The translations under genes and the position numbers were made by a program. Below are positions 6,166 to 6,854 of a stretch of 6,854 nt of DNA, one piece after another. The DNA is taken from NCBI GenBank assembly GCA_024691625.1, contig JAILNL010000055.1, positions 1-6,854 on the forward strand. Direction: 5' to 3'. Position 1 is the first letter of the stretch. Every line of letters starts with the position of its first letter. The DNA comes from Schwartzia sp. (in: firmicutes). Lineage in GTDB: Bacteria > Bacillota > Negativicutes > Selenomonadales > Selenomonadaceae. Under the pieces are notes generated by a model. It made no database searches, was not told the DNA's origin, and worked only from the letters and a program-made list of their open reading frames with translations.

Positions 6166-6854
6166 TTACTCTCCTTTTACGGAAAGCTCATCCAGATACC
6201 GTCCGACGGCATCCTGCCATGGGGGAAGGTGCTTAAATCCTGCTTTATCCAGAGATGCCTTGCTTAATCGCGAATTATGCGGGCGTACGGCCTTGGTCGG
6301 ATATGCTGAGGACGGAACGGGAGACACCTTCACACCAAGACCGCGGCGGCGGAACACCTCACATGCAAGCTCATACCAGGAGCATATTCCCTCATTCGTC
6401 GCATGATACGTGCCGTATGCCTCAGTCCCGACCATGTCCGCAATAAGCTCCGCAAGGTCAGCCGTATACGTCGGCGAACCGATCTGATCATCAACTACGG
6501 TGAGCGAATCATGTGTCTTTGCCAGGGAAAGCATGGTACGAATGAAATTTTTGCCGTTTATTCCGAATACCCACGAAATACGTACAATAAAATATCTGTC
6601 CAGCGACTCCCTAACAGCCTGCTCTCCCGCAAGCTTAGAAGCGCCGTACACGTTGCATGGCGCAGTTTCGTCCTGCACCTCATAAAAAGCATCTCCAGTA
6701 CCGGGGAACACGTAATCCGTACTTATATAAACAAGCTTTGCTCCGATTTTGGCACACGCTTCTGCAATAGCTTTAACAGACTCCGCATTAACACAGCGGC
6801 ATATCTCAGGCTCATCCTCCGCCTTATCCACTGCCGTATATGCGGCGCAGTGTA
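6166..6854 (-). CDS. rfbD: dTDP-4-dehydrorhamnose reductase RmlD/RfbD (5' end cut by right window edge)
   Basis: This cytoplasmic enzyme performs the last step of dTDP-L-rhamnose synthesis, reducing dTDP-4-keto-L-rhamnose with NAD(P)H. The frame is open to the right edge and reads HCAAYTAVDKAEDEPE from 6852 downward, the standard RmlD segment, so the GTG at 6831 is an internal valine and not the start. About 228 residues are present; roughly 60 N-terminal residues with the GxxGxxG cofactor loop lie outside. Visible motifs include VNAESV, LVYISTDYVFPG (the serine/threonine of the catalytic set), YGASKLAGE (catalytic Tyr-x-x-x-Lys), RISWVFG, GSPTYTADLA, GTYHATNEGICSWYELA and the C-terminal RPHNSRLSKASLDKAG. 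All are typical and intact, and the end is at the normal place. The other rml genes (A, B, C) are probably upstream outside the window. No clear terminator follows the TAA at 6166. Confidence 0.94.
   Translation of the reverse strand, partial: HCAAYTAVDKAEDEPEICRCVNAESVKAIAEACAKIGAKLVYISTDYVFPGTGDAFYEVQDETAPCNVYGASKLAGEQAVRESLDRYFIVRISWVFGINGKNFIRTMLSLAKTHDSLTVVDDQIGSPTYTADLAELIADMVGTEAYGTYHATNEGICSWYELACEVFRRRGLGVKVSPVPSSAYPTKAVRPHNSRLSKASLDKAGFKHLPPWQDAVGRYLDELSVKGE

Noticed and set aside
6149..6177. Divergent plus-strand promoter starting from TTGACA at 6149-6154
   Set aside because: No -10-like hexamer lies at 16-18 bp spacing on the plus strand and no plus-strand gene follows; the TTGACA is simply the other arm of the inverted repeat.
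1..6854. CRISPR arrays, tRNA or rRNA genes, insertion sequences, phage or toxin-antitoxin genes
   Set aside because: Nothing resembling spaced repeats, cloverleaf RNAs, transposases or terminal repeats was seen; genes fill the window on one strand except for short gaps.

Overview
The window reads as an ordinary chromosomal segment of a bacterium with about balanced base composition. Every real gene lies on the minus strand, so transcription runs right to left. Strong AGGAGG-type ribosome binding sites and sigma70/sigmaA-type promoters with 17-bp spacers fit a member of the Bacillota. The nucleotide-sugar genes (RmlD, CpsG-type phosphomannomutase, GalU, an ElyC-like envelope protein) would suit a diderm Bacillota such as a Negativicutes. 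That placement is inference from gene content and protein flavour; no marker gene is present.

Layout in transcription order. From the right edge to 6166 is a 5'-truncated dTDP-4-dehydrorhamnose reductase gene (rfbD). A gap of about 90 bp carries a near-consensus promoter with a 16-bp inverted repeat over its -35 box. It drives a 307-residue GalE-like NAD-dependent sugar epimerase (5149-6072). A strong intrinsic terminator follows and ends exactly at the start codon of a DUF218/ElyC-like membrane protein (4330-5088). After 36 bp comes a MATE-family transporter (2965-4293). A gap of about 150 bp then holds a second good promoter, with a short direct repeat over its -35 box. It precedes a tight three-gene operon: CpsG/ManB-type phosphohexomutase (1460-2812), galU (544-1443) and the N-terminal 180 codons of glucose-6-phosphate isomerase (pgi, 1-540, cut by the left edge).

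The last three genes form a connected route. Pgi interconverts fructose-6-P and glucose-6-P, the mutase can make glucose-1-P (and/or mannose-1-P), and GalU makes UDP-glucose. The epimerase could then convert UDP-glucose to UDP-galactose, while RmlD finishes dTDP-L-rhamnose. The region is therefore mainly sugar-nucleotide supply for the cell envelope, with two membrane proteins (ElyC-like and MATE) embedded in it.

I found no CRISPR array, insertion sequence, phage gene, tRNA or rRNA, and no clear undescribed system. The most interesting signals are regulatory: the terminator that overlaps the ribosome binding site and start of the ElyC-like gene, and the two repeat structures over promoter -35 boxes.
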